From the NCBI GenBank assembly GCA_030824175.1, contig JAVBYH010000202.1, positions 1 through 6,804 of the forward strand: a DNA stretch of 6,804 bases, written 5' to 3'. A model generated the notes under the pieces. That model made no database searches. It saw nothing but the letters and a program-made list of their open reading frames with translations, and was not told the DNA's origin. Source of the stretch: Bacteroidota bacterium. GTDB lineage: Bacteria > Bacteroidota > Ignavibacteria > UBA10030 > UBA8401. Position 1 is the first letter of the stretch. Every line of letters starts with the position of its first letter. A program made the translations under genes and the position numbers. Positions 6,006 through 6,804 of this stretch are shown here, in pieces.

Positions 6006-6804
6006 TTATTCGTCGTCGGGATCGCCGGAGGTCATCTTGATCTCGGGCACGTCCTGGAGCACGCCGTGGAAGTACGCGAGGCGGAAGAACTCGTCGATCG
6101 CTTCGCGGTGCGTGGGGAGGAGCTCGTACTGGTAGAGCGCGAACTGGTCCTCGATGCGTTCGCCGGGAATGTCCATCGCCGCGGCGACGGAGGCGACGCA
6201 TGCGGCCCGGTCCTCGCGACCTTCGCGCTGGGCCTCTGTCATCAGGGCTTCGAGCGTCGAGCGGTCCGTACCGTCGGCGAGCACGGCGCAGACGGCGTGG
6301 ACGAACGGCAGGCCGGTCATCTCCGTCCATTCCTCGATGAGGTCGATCGTCGGCCCGTCCCACGCGCTCGTGAGCACAGCGTCGCCGCAGAGGAGCGCGG
6401 CATCGGCCTTCGCGAGCAGATCGTCGACGGAGCCGATGACTGGCACGAAGGAAATGTCCGATTTGAATTGCTCCTTCAGGATCACCTTCGCGAGCACGAC
6501 GTCCGTGGCGGTGGCCGAGCCGATGGCGACGGTCTTCAACTGGCGGATATCGCGGTTCACGCAGAGCACGACTGTCCTGCTCTCGACGATGGACGCAATG
6601 CCGATCGCGGGAAACAACTTCAGGTCGGAACTCATGCGGGCATAGTCGATGGGCGTGAGGATCGCGGCATCGATCTCGCGGCTCATGAGCTTGTCGATAA
6701 GGACGGACGGCGCATCAATAAAAAGTCCCGCCACGGCGGGACTTTTTTCCAGGCTGTGCGTCAACGGGGCACAGTAGAATTCTTTCAGCGCGCCGATGCG
6801 GTAT
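6006..6804 (-). CDS. MqnA-like protein (VitK2_biosynth family), 5' end beyond window
   Basis: 265 residues are visible from the window edge to TAA at 6006-6008. The first ones, YRIGALKEFYCAPLTHSL, match the N-terminal RIGxxxxLNCxPLxxGL of MqnA, so only a few codons are missing; the TTG at 6764 is an internal Leu. Other family segments are REIDAAIL near visible 42-48, GSATATD (95-101), ADAALLCGD (133-141) and DLIEEWTEMTGLPFVHAV (154-171), the counterpart of the 'DLGEEWxxxTGLPFVFAV' signature. The C-terminal helices (GERIEDQFALYQYELLPTHREAIDEFF) also fit. MqnA converts chorismate to 3-[(1-carboxyvinyl)oxy]benzoate, the first futalosine-pathway step to menaquinone, in the cytoplasm on a periplasmic-binding-protein fold. 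A near-invariant Asn of the N-terminal motif is Tyr here (visible residue 10), so the activity is not assured. Early codons contain a terminator-like palindrome. Family assignment is good; the exact reaction is uncertain. Confidence 0.8.
   Translation of the reverse strand, partial: YRIGALKEFYCAPLTHSLEKSPAVAGLFIDAPSVLIDKLMSREIDAAILTPIDYARMSSDLKLFPAIGIASIVESRTVVLCVNRDIRQLKTVAIGSATATDVVLAKVILKEQFKSDISFVPVIGSVDDLLAKADAALLCGDAVLTSAWDGPTIDLIEEWTEMTGLPFVHAVCAVLADGTDRSTLEALMTEAQREGREDRAACVASVAAAMDIPGERIEDQFALYQYELLPTHREAIDEFFRLAYFHGVLQDVPEIKMTSGDPDDE
6720..6747. repeat. 28-nt terminator-like inverted repeat inside the MqnA-like gene
   Basis: Arms AAAAAGTCCCGCC (6720-6732) and GGCGGGACTTTTT (6735-6747) are perfectly complementary over 13 bp around a 2-nt centre. 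The GC core flanked by A-run and T-run is the shape of a bidirectional intrinsic terminator, yet it encodes EKSPAVAGLF about 20 codons into the gene. Confidence 0.85.

Overview
The window is G+C-rich, densely coding bacterial DNA in which every supported gene lies on the minus strand. Reading in the direction of transcription (high to low coordinates) the order is: a 5'-truncated MqnA-like (VitK2_biosynth family) protein; recN; cysS; an outer-membrane beta-barrel protein; an aromatic-rich lipoprotein; and a second lipoprotein with a c-type haem motif (CxxCH) that runs off the low-coordinate end. Large open frames on the plus strand, mostly opposite recN and cysS, look like shadows of G+C-rich coding sequence.

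The organism is a diderm (outer-membrane) bacterium: there is a beta-barrel protein with a terminal Phe and two lipobox proteins. An MqnA-family gene is compatible with futalosine-pathway menaquinone synthesis. Loose lipoboxes (S or F at -3) and the KMGKS form of CysRS would fit a spirochaete or an FCB/Chlorobi-type lineage, but the phylum cannot be fixed from this window.

Region 1 (6804-5926) holds the MqnA-like gene. Its early coding part contains a striking 28-nt inverted repeat that looks like an intrinsic terminator, and the gene is followed by a clear terminator hairpin. Region 2 (5925-4076) is recN, with a possible leaderless promoter, followed by an inverted pair of short palindromic repeats. 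Region 3 (4075-2633) is cysS. Region 4 (2494-1) is a probable three-gene envelope operon: beta-barrel, then a Tyr/Trp/His-rich lipoprotein, then a haem-motif lipoprotein. The two lipoproteins share the mature N-terminus C-Y-T-[QK]-L, and their genes are only 1 nt apart.

The main non-genic signal is a family of three palindromes (TGTAGGGCGA type) placed just after stop codons. One of them carries a T-tract and serves as a terminator. The most system-like element is the envelope operon, whose function cannot be assigned from sequence alone.
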